Positions 53,901 to 63,201 of a stretch of 64,000 nucleotides of DNA are shown piece by piece. The first letter of the stretch is position 1; every line of letters starts with the position of its first letter. Under the pieces are notes generated by a model. The model had not been told where the DNA came from and searched no databases. It saw only the letters and a program-made list of their open reading frames with translations. The stretch lies in contig KV919034.1 in the NCBI GenBank assembly GCA_002049455.2, forward strand, positions 1 through 64,000, read 5' to 3'. The DNA comes from Porphyra umbilicalis. Lineage: Eukaryota > Rhodophyta > Bangiophyceae > Bangiales > Bangiaceae. The position numbers were made by a program, and so were the translations under genes.

Positions 53901-56361
53901 GGTCCGACCGAGACGGCGAGCGTGCGGACGCAGCTCGACCGCATGGCGTTTGCGCCCGACGCTGTCAAGGAGCTGGCGTTTGTCGGGTGGGACCCGGGCG
54001 TCGCGTCCATCGTCGCTGCCTACTGCCCCGGGCAGTGCCGTTTGCGCTCTCACCGGCACCGCACCTGCACGCGTACCGGGCGTATCGGGCGCTGCGGGTC
54101 GCGGCCGACGCGCTCGCGCGGGCGGCCATGGCCGCGACCGCAGCTGCAGAGTGCCACGTGCGGCGCAGCGGTCGGTTCCTGCCGACCGTCGACACGCTGC
54201 GCGCAACGGTGGCCCGGATTGTTCGTTCGGCCAAGGCCACCGCGGCGAACCTACCCGTCGGCGGCGGTGACGCGGTGTGCGGGACGACCAAAAAGCGCGG
54301 CCGTGGCGCGCTCGGCGCGTCGACCGGGGCGGAGGGATCTCCCCCAAAGCAGAGTCGTACAGCTCTGGTGGGGGGCCCGCCGGCGGCCACGCCGGCGGCA
54401 CAGGCGTCTGTGCCGCCTTTGGAGGACGCACCGACGCAGCCGGCTGCTGGCTGCCCCCCCCCCCCCCCCCCCGACCCGCCCAAGCGGCCGCGGTACACGC
54501 AGCCACAGTATGGCGACGAGTGGCTGACGCCCGCGCAGCGGAAAGAGGTCGCCCGCAAGCGGGGGACGAGCGGCCCCGACGGCCGGCGGCCTCTGCTGAC
54601 GCGCCTGCGCGCGCTCGCACACGCCGCGGTCAACGACGGCGGCGTCCAACCGTGGCGCCTCCCCAACCACGTGTGTGTGTGGATGGGCGAGGCGGCCCTG
54701 TTCAAGGCGTCGACCGACGCGGCCGCCGACGCAGGCGCCAAGGCTGAGGCGGCAGCGAACGCAGAGGCGGCGTGGTACGCCCTGTCGGTCAGGGATCAGC
54801 GACACGCTGCGCGCTTGTGCCACAGCGCGGCGCGCACCGCGAAACGGGCGGCGGCGGCGGCGCGCAACGCAAAGCGCGCGGCGGCTGCGGCCGCCGCCGC
54901 TGCACCCGCTGCGCCACCGCAGCTCGGCGCGCCCGGCACGTCGCTGCCGTCGGCCGACCGCTTGCGCGTGTTGTGTGCCGCACTCAAACGTGCGGCCCCG
55001 CCGGGGCGCCGGCGCGTGTGCGTCCCGCCCACTGGTGCGACGCTTGTCGTCTCCAAAGGCGCGTACCGCGAGGCGACGGGCGCCGGTATGACGAGGCGTG
55101 CCGAGGCGGCAGCGGTGGCGGTGTGGGCGGCGGCACACCCAGGCGTGCCGCGCGAGTCACTGACGGCCGGGTGCTCCCTCAAGGTCCCGACGTGGGGCGC
55201 GTGGGTGGTGGCGGCCACTGCGCGCATCGCCCGCACCTACACAGATGCCTATCAGGCGGCGTACGGGGCGGCCGCGACGTACGGTCAACGCAAGGCGCGG
55301 CTACACGCCCTCATTCAGCGCAACCGGTACGCGGCGGTGCTGGCGCGCCGCTTGACGGGTGGACTCCTGCGGCGCACGGTGGACGGCACCAAGGCGGTGC
55401 TGGCGATTGGGCGGTGCAGGCCCCGCGCCGGCAGCGTCGACCTCGTGCGGCGCATGGCCAAACACGTGCACCTCGTGTACGTGGACGAGCACAATACGAG
55501 CCAGACGTGCGCCGAGTGCGGCCACGGCTTGTGCAACACGTACGTGTCGCCCGACTCGCCGGTCGACCTGACGCCCCTCAAGGCGGCAAGCAGTTACGCA
55601 CATCGCGCGTCGGCGTCGGCGGCCAAGCGCGCCTCACCCCTCCGCGGCGGCCGGCGCGCGCGACGGGGTGTGACGACCGGCAGTCGGTCGGGTCCACGCG
55701 ACGGTGCGGCTGCCCAGCGCGCCAAGGAGCACGCAGAGGCGGTGCGGACAATGGTGCTGCAGGCGATTGCGGCTCACGGCAAGTGGGCGTTTGGGACCGA
55801 CCCGCTGGCGCTGTGGGGGGTCAAGCTGTGTACCAACGTCGCCTGCCCGGCTTCGTACGTCGGGCGAGACACCAACGCGGCGCGCAACATGTCCAAGATT
55901 GCCATCAAGAGCATGCGGGTCGGAGCATCTTCCCCCACATCCGGGGGTACACCGTGTCACGCGCGCCACCCCAGGAAGACCATGTACAGGCGGTGCGGCA
56001 CGCGGCTGCGATCGACGCGGGTACCTACGAGGCCGGCTACGGGTGGACGCGGTGTTCACCCACGTCGTGGGAGCCCTGGCGCCGACCTGTCGTCGCCGAC
56101 GCGCCGGTCGCAGAGGCGGGGACGGCCCCCACGGCCGTGCCAGTGGCGGCGCCAACGGTGCGGGTAGAGGCGCTGGGTGTGGTGGCAGACGGGGCGAACT
56201 ACGCAGCTGCTGCGTCGGCAAGCGGTGACCTGGCGACGAGTAACGTCGGCCAGATGGCTGCTGCCAGCCCCGCGCCAGCCGTGGGGCACAGCCACTCGTC
56301 TTCGAGCCGCCTCGAGCGGGTAATCGTAGACTGTTCACCAGGTTCATCTCGTGGGGTGTGA
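50917..56361 (+). CDS. Giant Fanzor (TnpB-like RuvC nuclease) gene with three -1 frame breaks
   Basis: Fanzors are eukaryotic relatives of TnpB/Cas12, carried by transposons and guided by a noncoding RNA. Frames in order are 50917-~53900, ~53900-54030, ~54030-55920 and ~55925-56361, each step net -1. The N-terminal ~440 residues are disordered, Gly/Ala/Pro-rich with an acidic patch (STDEEEAPG). Then come zinc knuckles CGGCGATGHYVRTC (residue ~456) and CGACHARGHTRASAAC (~501) and the mid-region FENHYVTHVTSAVKAIAKCI. RuvC-I is FVGWDPGVAS (Asp at 53991), followed by LHAYRAYRALRVAA. The RuvC-II glutamate is in VYVDEHNTSQ (Glu at 55487), leading into zinc-ribbon TCAECG. A ~90-residue insert follows, then LCTNVACPASY and RuvC-III VGRDTNAARNM (Asp at 55868). 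All catalytic acids are present. At about 1,815 codons it is far larger than most family members. Breaks at a 10-G run (53892) and near a 5-C run (55940) suggest sequencing undercalls; decay is the alternative. Confidence 0.85.
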
Positions 56362-56365
56362 ATAG

Positions 56366-56447
56366 GGAGCTTCGCTCCTCACCTCTGCCAGAGGTGACTA
56401 CTGGTCTAGGGCTCCGTCGGGGACAAGGAGGTGGCGCTGGCGCCACC
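56366..56447 (+). ncRNA. Three-hairpin cluster after the Fanzor stop: candidate guide-RNA scaffold
   Basis: Four bases after the stop codon begin GGAGC-TTC-GCTCC (56366-56378), immediately followed by TCACCTCT-GCC-AGAGGTGA (56379-56397, perfect 8-bp stem), and later GGTGGCG-CTGG-CGCCACC (56430-56447, perfect 7-bp stem). In TnpB and Fanzor elements the guide (omega) RNA is made from the 3' end of the nuclease gene and flank, so the position and structure fit. The element boundary, where the guide portion would start, is not identified. Confidence 0.4.
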
Positions 56448-58623
56448 GCGATCACAGCGCAGTGTACCTCGTTGCTGGATCCACCGCGAGCCCGGTTCTG
56501 GCTCAAATTGCTCGTTCAGAACTTGCACGACCCCTCGTTAACGCCTCTGTGGAGCGTTTTTCTCGTGCCAACCATGTTTTCACTTGCATACTTTTGCAGT
56601 CGAGCATTTTACACCGACTTTTTGGATGCATCAGAAGCGTCTCTGGAAGCGCCTCCTATGGTGTACAGGGCCATAGTGCGAATGCCCGTATGCAAACGTA
56701 CGCAGATGCTCAACAAGCGCGTGCGAGCTCTCCCGTTCTCTCAACGAGGTGTTTCTGCTCAGAACGCCCGGGGCGTCACTATTGCCGATCCCGCAATTTT
56801 GAGAGATGCGCAGAGCGGAGATAGTTCCAAGAAGGACAACTGCAAAAGAGTGTAAAGGAAAGTGACGAAGACTGGCTCCTCAGTGCATGAAGAGTGCACG
56901 GTAAATAATTTTGCATCCACCCACGGACCTCACGAGATGACTGTCTGCCTTTGACATATCGTGAAGTAGCTGCTCATGAAAAATAGTGCGGGTCCCACCC
57001 TCAGATAAATGACGGAGCGGGGACTCGATCCGTCTTTTTGGACTTTTTCCATGTACTGGGCAGAATCTGTGAGGCCTCTCACGGCGAGACTGCACCACAA
57101 ATGCACGCCATGAGCCATGAATGTCAAATATCTGAGGCGTGTCACTACGCTGGCCAATCACAAGAGAGAGGGACGCATCTGCAGCGCGCCAGTCTGCCTG
57201 GTGTCCCAGAAAACATACCCCAAAGAGCGCCTGGCGAGAGAGACTTACGCTGAAGAAATGGAATTATGTGAGAATCGCAGGACGGCTGTGGCGAATCCGT
57301 GGCGAGGTCAGGCCTTCCCAGCAGATCTTGTGATCCACCCTCGGTTCACCTCGCTTCAAACCCCCTCCTGTCGCGGACACGCAGTGGCGCGACAAGATGC
57401 CCGCCGCCCAGCAGGTGTGCAGAGTAGAAGCTCACTCATGGGGCATCGCAGAGGCTGCCCCAGAACCCACATCTGCCTTGTCATGACGTGGCGGTCCCCT
57501 TGATGTGGTCGGGTGGACTGGCCATCATCCATTCCCATCATTTTCTCCCCAGAAGAGCCACGAAGCAGCCAGCTCATGCATCTCTTGCTGGGGGGACCGT
57601 TTGAGAACGGGGTGTCATCGACCAAGTCAGAGGGTTTTGACTTAGCCGCCATTCGCGATGGATCCGATGACACATCGTGATGTGGCACAAGTCGATTTCT
57701 GCGACTTGGCCGAAAAACGGCTGCTCCGCCGTCGCCAAATGTACAAAAAGTGCTCTGCGCTACTGCCAGACACAGACAGCCACGACAGCGGCTACTCGCC
57801 GTCCAAAAGTGCATTGCCATCCTTTCGCTGCCATTAAGCTTCTTCAGACTTTTTTTTTCATTATTGCTGCAGCTGATTGGCTTCTGATGAGTCTGTGAAG
57901 AATATGCTGGAAGTAACAAATAGAAAACGTCACCAAGGGTCCATTGGCACAGGGGCACCGTTGAGTAGCCCTTCGAACGGATGCAGGTCTTTGCGGAAGG
58001 GAGCGTCAGTACAGCCGGTGCTGGGAGAAGAGCGAGGATAAAACAGCGTCACAGCGGGGAGGGGGAAAGGAGCAGTAGGCCACAGATGCACGAAGGCAGG
58101 AGGTCAGAGCGACGCACATACCAGTAGGATGGACTTGCGAGGCGTGTCGGCGACGGGGGCGAGGGCGGGGAGCAACGACAACGGTGGCGACGGGGCGGCA
58201 GCGACGGGGTGGGGGTGACAATGAGAATTCAGCAAGGGGGGGGGGGGGGGGCGGGGGGGACGAGGACAGCGACCGCGGTGGGGGTGAGGACGACGAGGGC
58301 GACGACGACGGACGGTGGTCGTGGTTTGTGCCCGGGTGGTTTCCGGGACAGGGTCAGCTGGAATCGTTCGCCGCTGTGTTGCGACTCATGATTTCCTCCA
58401 CGGACTGACCGGTCTTGAGTCGCTTGTGCAAGGCTATCGCTCCTTAACGATTTCTTGATCTTGCTCATGTGGATCGAAGAAACTGCGGAAGAAGCCAGAA
58501 CAGTCGATATCAGACGAGGCACTCCAGACTTCTGTGGCGACTCTCCTGGAAACTGATCAGAAACATCTTCTCCGACAAGCTGATCTACAGTTCTCGCCTT
58601 TCTCAAAATTGCGGGATCGGCAA
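56448..58623. other. AT-richer region, no gene supported
   Basis: Mixed composition with only short frames; none is protein-like. Runs of G and C occur near 58231-58257 within a short region encoding only Gly/Asp repeats. No element ends were recognised apart from those at 58624. Confidence 0.45.
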
Positions 58624-58949
58624 TAGGGCGTCATTTGGGCGTCGTGCGCCCCTGACGCCCCAACTCAAAAGGGCGTCAGCAAGGCGTCGCGAAGAGAAAG
58701 TGTTCAGGGGGGTCTACATGATTCAGCAGGTGGCGGCTGTGCACCTTGGTTGGGGACAGGCACCCAGTCTTGATTCAAACATTTCATACGAGAGCACAGT
58801 ATGGGTGCCACTTGACCAATAATGCGAGTACCGAGGGTGCTACTTGGGGCGTCGTGAGGGCGTTTTGGCTGCCTAATGGGGCGTCAGTAAGGCGTCTTAT
58901 CCGTCGCGCGCCCCTGACGCCCCCGAAAAAGGGGCGTCGTGTGCAACCC
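58624..58949. mobile_element. Small element with GGCGTC subterminal repeats and TAGGG ends
   Basis: Starts TAGGGCGTCATTTGGGCGTC and ends, read as complement, TAGGGTTGCACACGACGCCC. Clusters of GGGCGTC/GACGCCC fill the first 70 and last 130 bp, including the shared units GGGCGTCAGCAAGGCGTC and GGGCGTCAGTAAGGCGTC. The flanking 8-mers (ATCGGCAA, CTGGCGAG) do not match, so a hAT assignment rests on the ends only. Confidence 0.5.
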
Positions 58950-59372
58950 TACTGGCGAGGAGGTGGCGCCACCGCGATCGCAGGGTGTCGGGCGGGGTCG
59001 CCTGCGCGAGCAGCTGCCCGACAGCGCCGCCGGTGCCGCGCGTCGGCGCGCCGCCCCTCCCACCACCCCCGCCGCCCCGCGCCCCCGCGCCCCCGCGCCC
59101 CCCACCGCCCCCCCCGCCGTCGACTGTGCCCGCGTCCCCGCCGCCGCCCGTCGACGCGCGGCGGCCGCCGCGCCGCCGCCGCCGCCGCCGCCGCCGTCGC
59201 CGCCGCCGCCGCCGCGACGCGGCACGCTGCCGCCCGCGGCTGCAGCGGCGGTCACCCCCCCCCCCCCCTCCCCCCCCTTTTCGGATGGCGGGGCGATCCC
59301 CCCCAGCGGGGTGCGATCCCCCCCCCCCCCCCCCCCCCCCAGCGCGCACCCCCCCCCCCCGCACCCCCCCCC

Positions 59373-59760
59373 ATGCCGCCCCACTCCCCCACCGACGCCC
59401 TCCTCTCCCCCGTCTCGCGCATCATGACCGACGTGACCGCCGTGCGGCGGTCCCTCTTTTCCCTCGGTGACGGGCGGGGGGGGCGCCCGCCGCCGCCGCC
59501 GCCGCCGCCGCCGCCAGGGGGGGGGGCGTCCCGCCGCGGGCGCCGCCGCCGGGCGCCGCCGCCGCCGCCGCCGCGGCGGCCGAGACGGCGGCGGCTGCGC
59601 CACTGGGGGCGGGGACACCCGCGCGCCCGAGCCCGCTGGGGGGAGAGGCGTCACCGCGCCACGCGCGGCGGCGGCGGGCGCGCGGGAGGGGGCAGGGGGG
59701 GGGGGGGGTGCCGCCGATAACGGCGCCGCGCGGTAAACCACGCCGCCGTCCCCTGCGGCG
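59373..59760 (+). CDS. Possible hypothetical gene start in the GC-extreme block
   Basis: ATG 59373 gives a credible N-terminus, MPPHSPTDALLSPVSRIMTD then VTAVRRSLFSL. After the G/C tracts near 59475 the protein-like frame is the next one (AGTPARPSPLGGEASPRHA), again a net -1 step. The family and the 3' end are unknown. Confidence 0.25.
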
Positions 59761-60468
59761 CGTGGTCGCGCGGCGGCGCGTACCGGCGCGGCCGGGTGGA
59801 CCCACAGCCAGACGCGGGCCGGCGCCGCGGCGGCGGCGGCGGCGGCGGTGGCGACGGCGGCGGCGGGCCGCCGCGCGGCGGCGCCCCGCCGGCCGCGCGG
59901 CGGCGCCCCGCCGGCCGCGCGGCGGCGCGCCCGCTACCGGGCGCGGGCGGGGCAGCCCGGGCGGGTGGGGTACCCCACCCCGCCCCGTGACCGCGCGCGG
60001 CCGCCGGTGGGCGGGCGGGGGTACCCCCACCCCCCGGTGCGGCAACGTGCGGCGTGCGGCGCGCGTCGCCGCCGCCGTCGCCGCCCGCCCGCCGCGGCGG
60101 CAGCGTGCGGGCGCGCGGCGGGCGGGGGCGGGGCGGAAAAAAAAAAAAAACCAACCGGCGCGTGCGCGGGTCGCCGCGGTGGCGGCCGCCGGTCGCGCCG
60201 CGCGCACGTGCAAGAAAAAAAAAAAAAAAAAACTTAAAGATAAACACGACGCCGCCGCGGCCGCGCCGTCCTCGCGACGGCTGCAGAGGTGGGGCGTCTG
60301 TGGCCACGGCGCCGCCCCCGGTGGGAACGGCGCGTGCGTCGTCTGTCCATCGGCCCCCCCACCCCCCGCGTCGCACCACCAAAAAAAAGAAACCCACCGC
60401 ACACCCGCCCCCAGCCCCCCCCCCCTCCGCCATGGACGCGGGGCCGGCCGGCCGACGCGCGGGGCCGC

Positions 60469-60840
60469 TCAGCCCCCCCCCCCCCCCCCCCACGCCGCCG
60501 CCGCCGCCGCCGCCACCCGCAGCGCCTCCACCGCCTCGGCGGCGGTCGTCACCGACGCCTCCACCCGCGCCGTCGCGTCGCGCTCCGCGTCTGCCGCCGA
60601 CGCGACGCACGCGGCGGCCACGAGGCACCGCACGTCGCGGAGGGTGCCGCCCGCCGCGCGAGCGCGGCGGCGACGGCGGGTCGGTGGCCCACGCCCCCGA
60701 CGCCGCCACGAGGTCCCATCGTCAACCGACGAGCGGGCGGCGAGCACCGACACGGCCGCGGCGGTGGTGGCGTGGAGGAGGTCGGGGCGGCGGGGGCTCC
60801 CCGACGGGCGCCGCGAGTGTGGCGGCCACCGACGACAGGT
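60469..60840 (-). CDS. Possible hypothetical gene fragment, helical Ala-rich
   Basis: The minus frame reads LLHATTAAAVSVLAARSSVD and later GGTLRDVRCLVAAACVASAA then DAERDATARVEASVTTAAEA, which looks like amphipathic helices and not random GC translation. It is cut at the right by the ambiguous base and at the left by a Gly tract. Not recognised. Confidence 0.22.
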   Translation of the reverse strand, partial: TCRRWPPHSRRPSGSPRRPDLLHATTAAAVSVLAARSSVDDGTSWRRRGRGPPTRRRRRARAAGGTLRDVRCLVAAACVASAADAERDATARVEASVTTAAEAVEALRVAAAAAAAWGGGGGG

Positions 60841-60845
60841 GGCGG

Positions 60846-60846
60846 N
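60846..60846. other. Ambiguous base N: possible assembly join
   Basis: The only ambiguous base in the window. It separates the extreme-GC block from moderate-GC sequence that immediately looks like a gene exon, so it may mark a join between contigs. Confidence 0.9.
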
Positions 60847-61352
60847 TTGCAGCTGCCTGTCGGTGCGTGGGGACATTGAGTTTGCCATCCTACGGTCTGG
60901 CCTCCTCCACGCCCATCACGTGCAGACGTACGTGAGGGACAGTGACCACCCACCCGGGTCGCGACACATAGGTGCAGACGGGTGTGTCGGCGTACCGGGC
61001 ACGTTTTGCTTCCCTCTTCAGTGGCCTGTTTGTTCGTGGGCACGCGGTGCTGCCACACGCAGCAAGCGCACTGATGATGGGCGATGTGGGTACCACCGTG
61101 TCTTTCGCTTTGTGGACCCTGCTGTGCGGCCCCATGGATGGGCAGCCCCCTCTGACCGACAACGTTCGAGCGGCCGAACACTTCCATGAGGCGATTTCGA
61201 CCAACGGCGGCGACGACGATCAGCACCGGCTCCAAGCCCGCCTCGACCTGTTTCTCACCCTTCTTTTTGCGCAGATGTCATGCGCCCACGTGCGTGTGAA
61301 TGCGGCGACGTTCCGTTCGAAACGCAAAGCCGATGGTGGTGGGGGTGCGTAG
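60847..61352 (+). CDS. 3' part of a spliced gene of unknown function
   Basis: An exon to 60927 (GDIEFAILRSGLLHAHHVQ) and an exon 61022-61352 join in frame across a canonical 94-bp intron (GTACGT donor at 60928; TTTTGCTTCCCTCTTCAG acceptor ending 61021). The second exon reads GLFVRGHAVLPHAASALMMG, then LWTLLCGPMDGQPPLTDNVR and LFLTLLFAQMSCAHVRV, ending RSKRKADGGGGA. The 5' part is lost at the N. It lies inside (left of) the TIR end at 61529-61592, so it may be an element gene. Not recognised. Confidence 0.4.
60928..61021 (+). other. Spliceosomal intron in the unknown gene
   Basis: 94 bp, GTACGT donor, pyrimidine-rich acceptor CTTCCCTCTTCAG, phase 2. Removing it keeps the frame open. Confidence 0.6.
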
Positions 61353-61528
61353 TGCTGGCTCCCGTTACTGTCATGTTTTCGCGCCTGTCGTTTACTTTTT
61401 TTTTTCCCGCTGCGTGTGGTGTATGCCTTTGCTTTCTCCACGTTTTGTTTTCTTTTGCCATCATTCCCTTGTCATTTGCGCAGAAGTCTCCTCTGTGTGG
61501 CCCTTCAGTCCATGTATTTGTCACCAAG

Positions 61529-61592
61529 CAACGCCGCTGGAACGCTCTCGTTTTATCCGGTGAGAACAGCATCACAGTCATCTGGCAAAACA
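61529..61592 (-). repeat. Solitary right-hand TIR of the CCAGATGACCGTG family
   Basis: CAACGCCGCTGGAACGCTCT then TTTATCCGGTGAGAACAGCA and CACAGTCATCTGGCAA match the right end of the element at 45.2-46.8 kb. The element body should extend leftwards from here, and no left end is present before the N at 60846. Confidence 0.7.
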
Positions 61593-61723
61593 AGTAGATC
61601 GAATTACATTTGGTGTTCCCCACGTTCTGCCGTGCGCGTCGACCCGGTGTGGGGCACTGCGACAGTGTGGGCAGTGGGTGAGGCCTCCAGGACAGGGTCG
61701 CCACCTGCCTTGTGGAGCCCAAT

Positions 61724-61733
61724 GCATAAAAGG
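61724..61733 (+). promoter_or_regulatory. TATA-like box upstream of the protease gene
   Basis: GCATAAAAGG, 78 bp before the ATG at 61811. The layout is similar to the box in front of the Fanzor gene. Confidence 0.5.
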
Positions 61734-61810
61734 GGGAGCCCGCGACAATCCAGAGCCCATGCGGGTCCATCCTTGTCCTGCTTGTCGACACCCCCCCGCC
61801 ACCCTCGACA

Positions 61811-62862
61811 ATGGCGACGTCCCCGACACGCCCGCCGATCACGGTCGAGACGTTGGTGCGCGGCTCCCGCCGTGCTGCCGCCGCTGAGGGTCCACCCGAC
61901 CCCCTCGTGGCCGACGCGCCCCGGCCTGGTGTGACCATCGTCCTACCGATCCGTGAATACGCCTCTACGCGTGAATACGTCTTTACCACGCGGGAGCGCG
62001 ACGCGCTGCACAATGGGACCATGCTACGCGATGAGACGGTCGACAAGATTGGTCAGCTGCTCATGTCGCTCCACTGCTCTGAGCGTGAAGCTGGCGTCAC
62101 GTGGCTGATGCCGTCTGCCACGGTCGGAATGATTCTGGGTGGCTACTCTGCCGACCGCTCTGGTGTTGGCGGCGGGGTGCGCCCCGCGACTGACGCGCGG
62201 TGGGCGTCTGATCCGTCAGAGGCCTTCCACTCCTCGATTTGGCGCAACACTGCGAGCACGTCGCCATTCAAGATGGAGACGGTCTTCCTCCCAATCGTCA
62301 CGGGGCAGCATTGGATCCTGGCCGTCCTTTGTGGTTTGCCAGGTCTGCTAAAGGACTTGCACCTGGAGGCCGCCAAAACCGAGGTCGTGACCGGCCGCCG
62401 ACGGCTCGATGCGGCCGCCGTCAAGCGGGGGAGGCTCCACCGATGCCAACTCTTGATGTTTGACTCGGCAGTCGGTTTCTGTAACCACGAGCACGTGGCC
62501 GCGTCTGTGCGCGCGTGGCTGTTGGAGGAGTTCGTTGGCGGCACACGGAGGTGCCACCCAATCGGCCCTTGTTGGCCCGCTTCCTGGGTGGCGTCGTCCT
62601 TTGGACACTCGTGCACACCGGCCCGCAGGCCACGGGCAGCTTGACTTGTGGGGCCTTTGTCTTGGAAGCGCTGCACACGTGGCTTGTTACGAGCGCAGGC
62701 AAACGTGCTGCATTGTTGGGAAAGGTGTGGCACTCGCACAAAGGTGACGGTCGAGATTGGGTGCTCGGCGAGGATGCCGGTCCACGGTTTTTGAAGTGGA
62801 TGACAACGTTTCTAGACGCGTCCACGTCTCTTCCCGTCGATGGCAGTGTGGTTGTGGTGTAG
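61811..62862 (+). CDS. Ulp1/SENP-like (C48) cysteine protease, one -1 frame break
   Basis: C48 proteases cleave SUMO or SUMO-like proteins; copies are often carried by large DNA transposons. The first frame (MATSPTRPPITVETLVRGSR) holds WLMPSATVGMILG, the catalytic His in VTGQHWILAVL (His167) and the catalytic Asp in LLMFDSAVGF (Asp218). At about 62545 the frame changes by net -1, after which the rest follows: LARFLGGVVLWTLVHTGPQA, then TGSLTCGAFVLEAL with the oxyanion Gln and the nucleophilic Cys in CG, ending at 62862. The full H-D-Q-C set is present, so the shift may be a sequence error. It sits just outside the TIR end at 61592. Confidence 0.72.
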
Positions 62863-63201
62863 TGTTTTTTTTTTTTTTTTTTTCCCACCCCCATTCTGGG
62901 GACGTCCCCCATTTGGGCCTTGACCGCGCCAGCGGATCACCGCGGTGAATGATCAGGCGTGTGTGGGCTACCGTTGGTTGACCGTCGTGCCCCGTCCAAT
63001 CCACCCCATTTGCTGCCTGTTGGGGCTGGCAGGGCCGCTGTGCAGGATCTGCGCCGGATGTGGTCAAGACGGGTGGCAGCCGTCGGCTGCGAATCACTGG
63101 CCGTGCGTCGGTGGTCCCGTGTCGTGCTCCACCCCCCACGCGACCCGGCTCTCGCGGACACCACCCCCGAGACGGCGTGACGCCGCGCCGACGCCCCCCA
63201 G
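62863..63201. other. Spacer with a poly-T run
   Basis: Starts with an uninterrupted T run of about 21 (62863-62883), directly after the protease stop. A frame at 62945-63325 has a Cys cluster (CRICAGCGQDGWQ) but no other support. Confidence 0.4.

Larger units (their letters stand above)
58950..60845. other. Extreme-GC low-complexity block with long homopolymers
   Basis: C runs up to about 20 (near 59321-59340), G runs, and A runs at 60137-60150 and about 60217-60234. Nearly all frames are open and most translations are Pro, Arg, Gly or Ala repeats. The start has the sequence GAGGTGGCGCCACCGCGATC (58966), a near-copy of the third hairpin after the Fanzor gene. Confidence 0.5.

Noticed and set aside
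58616..58957. 8-bp target duplication for the GGCGTC element
   Set aside because: The flanking octamers ATCGGCAA and CTGGCGAG do not match.
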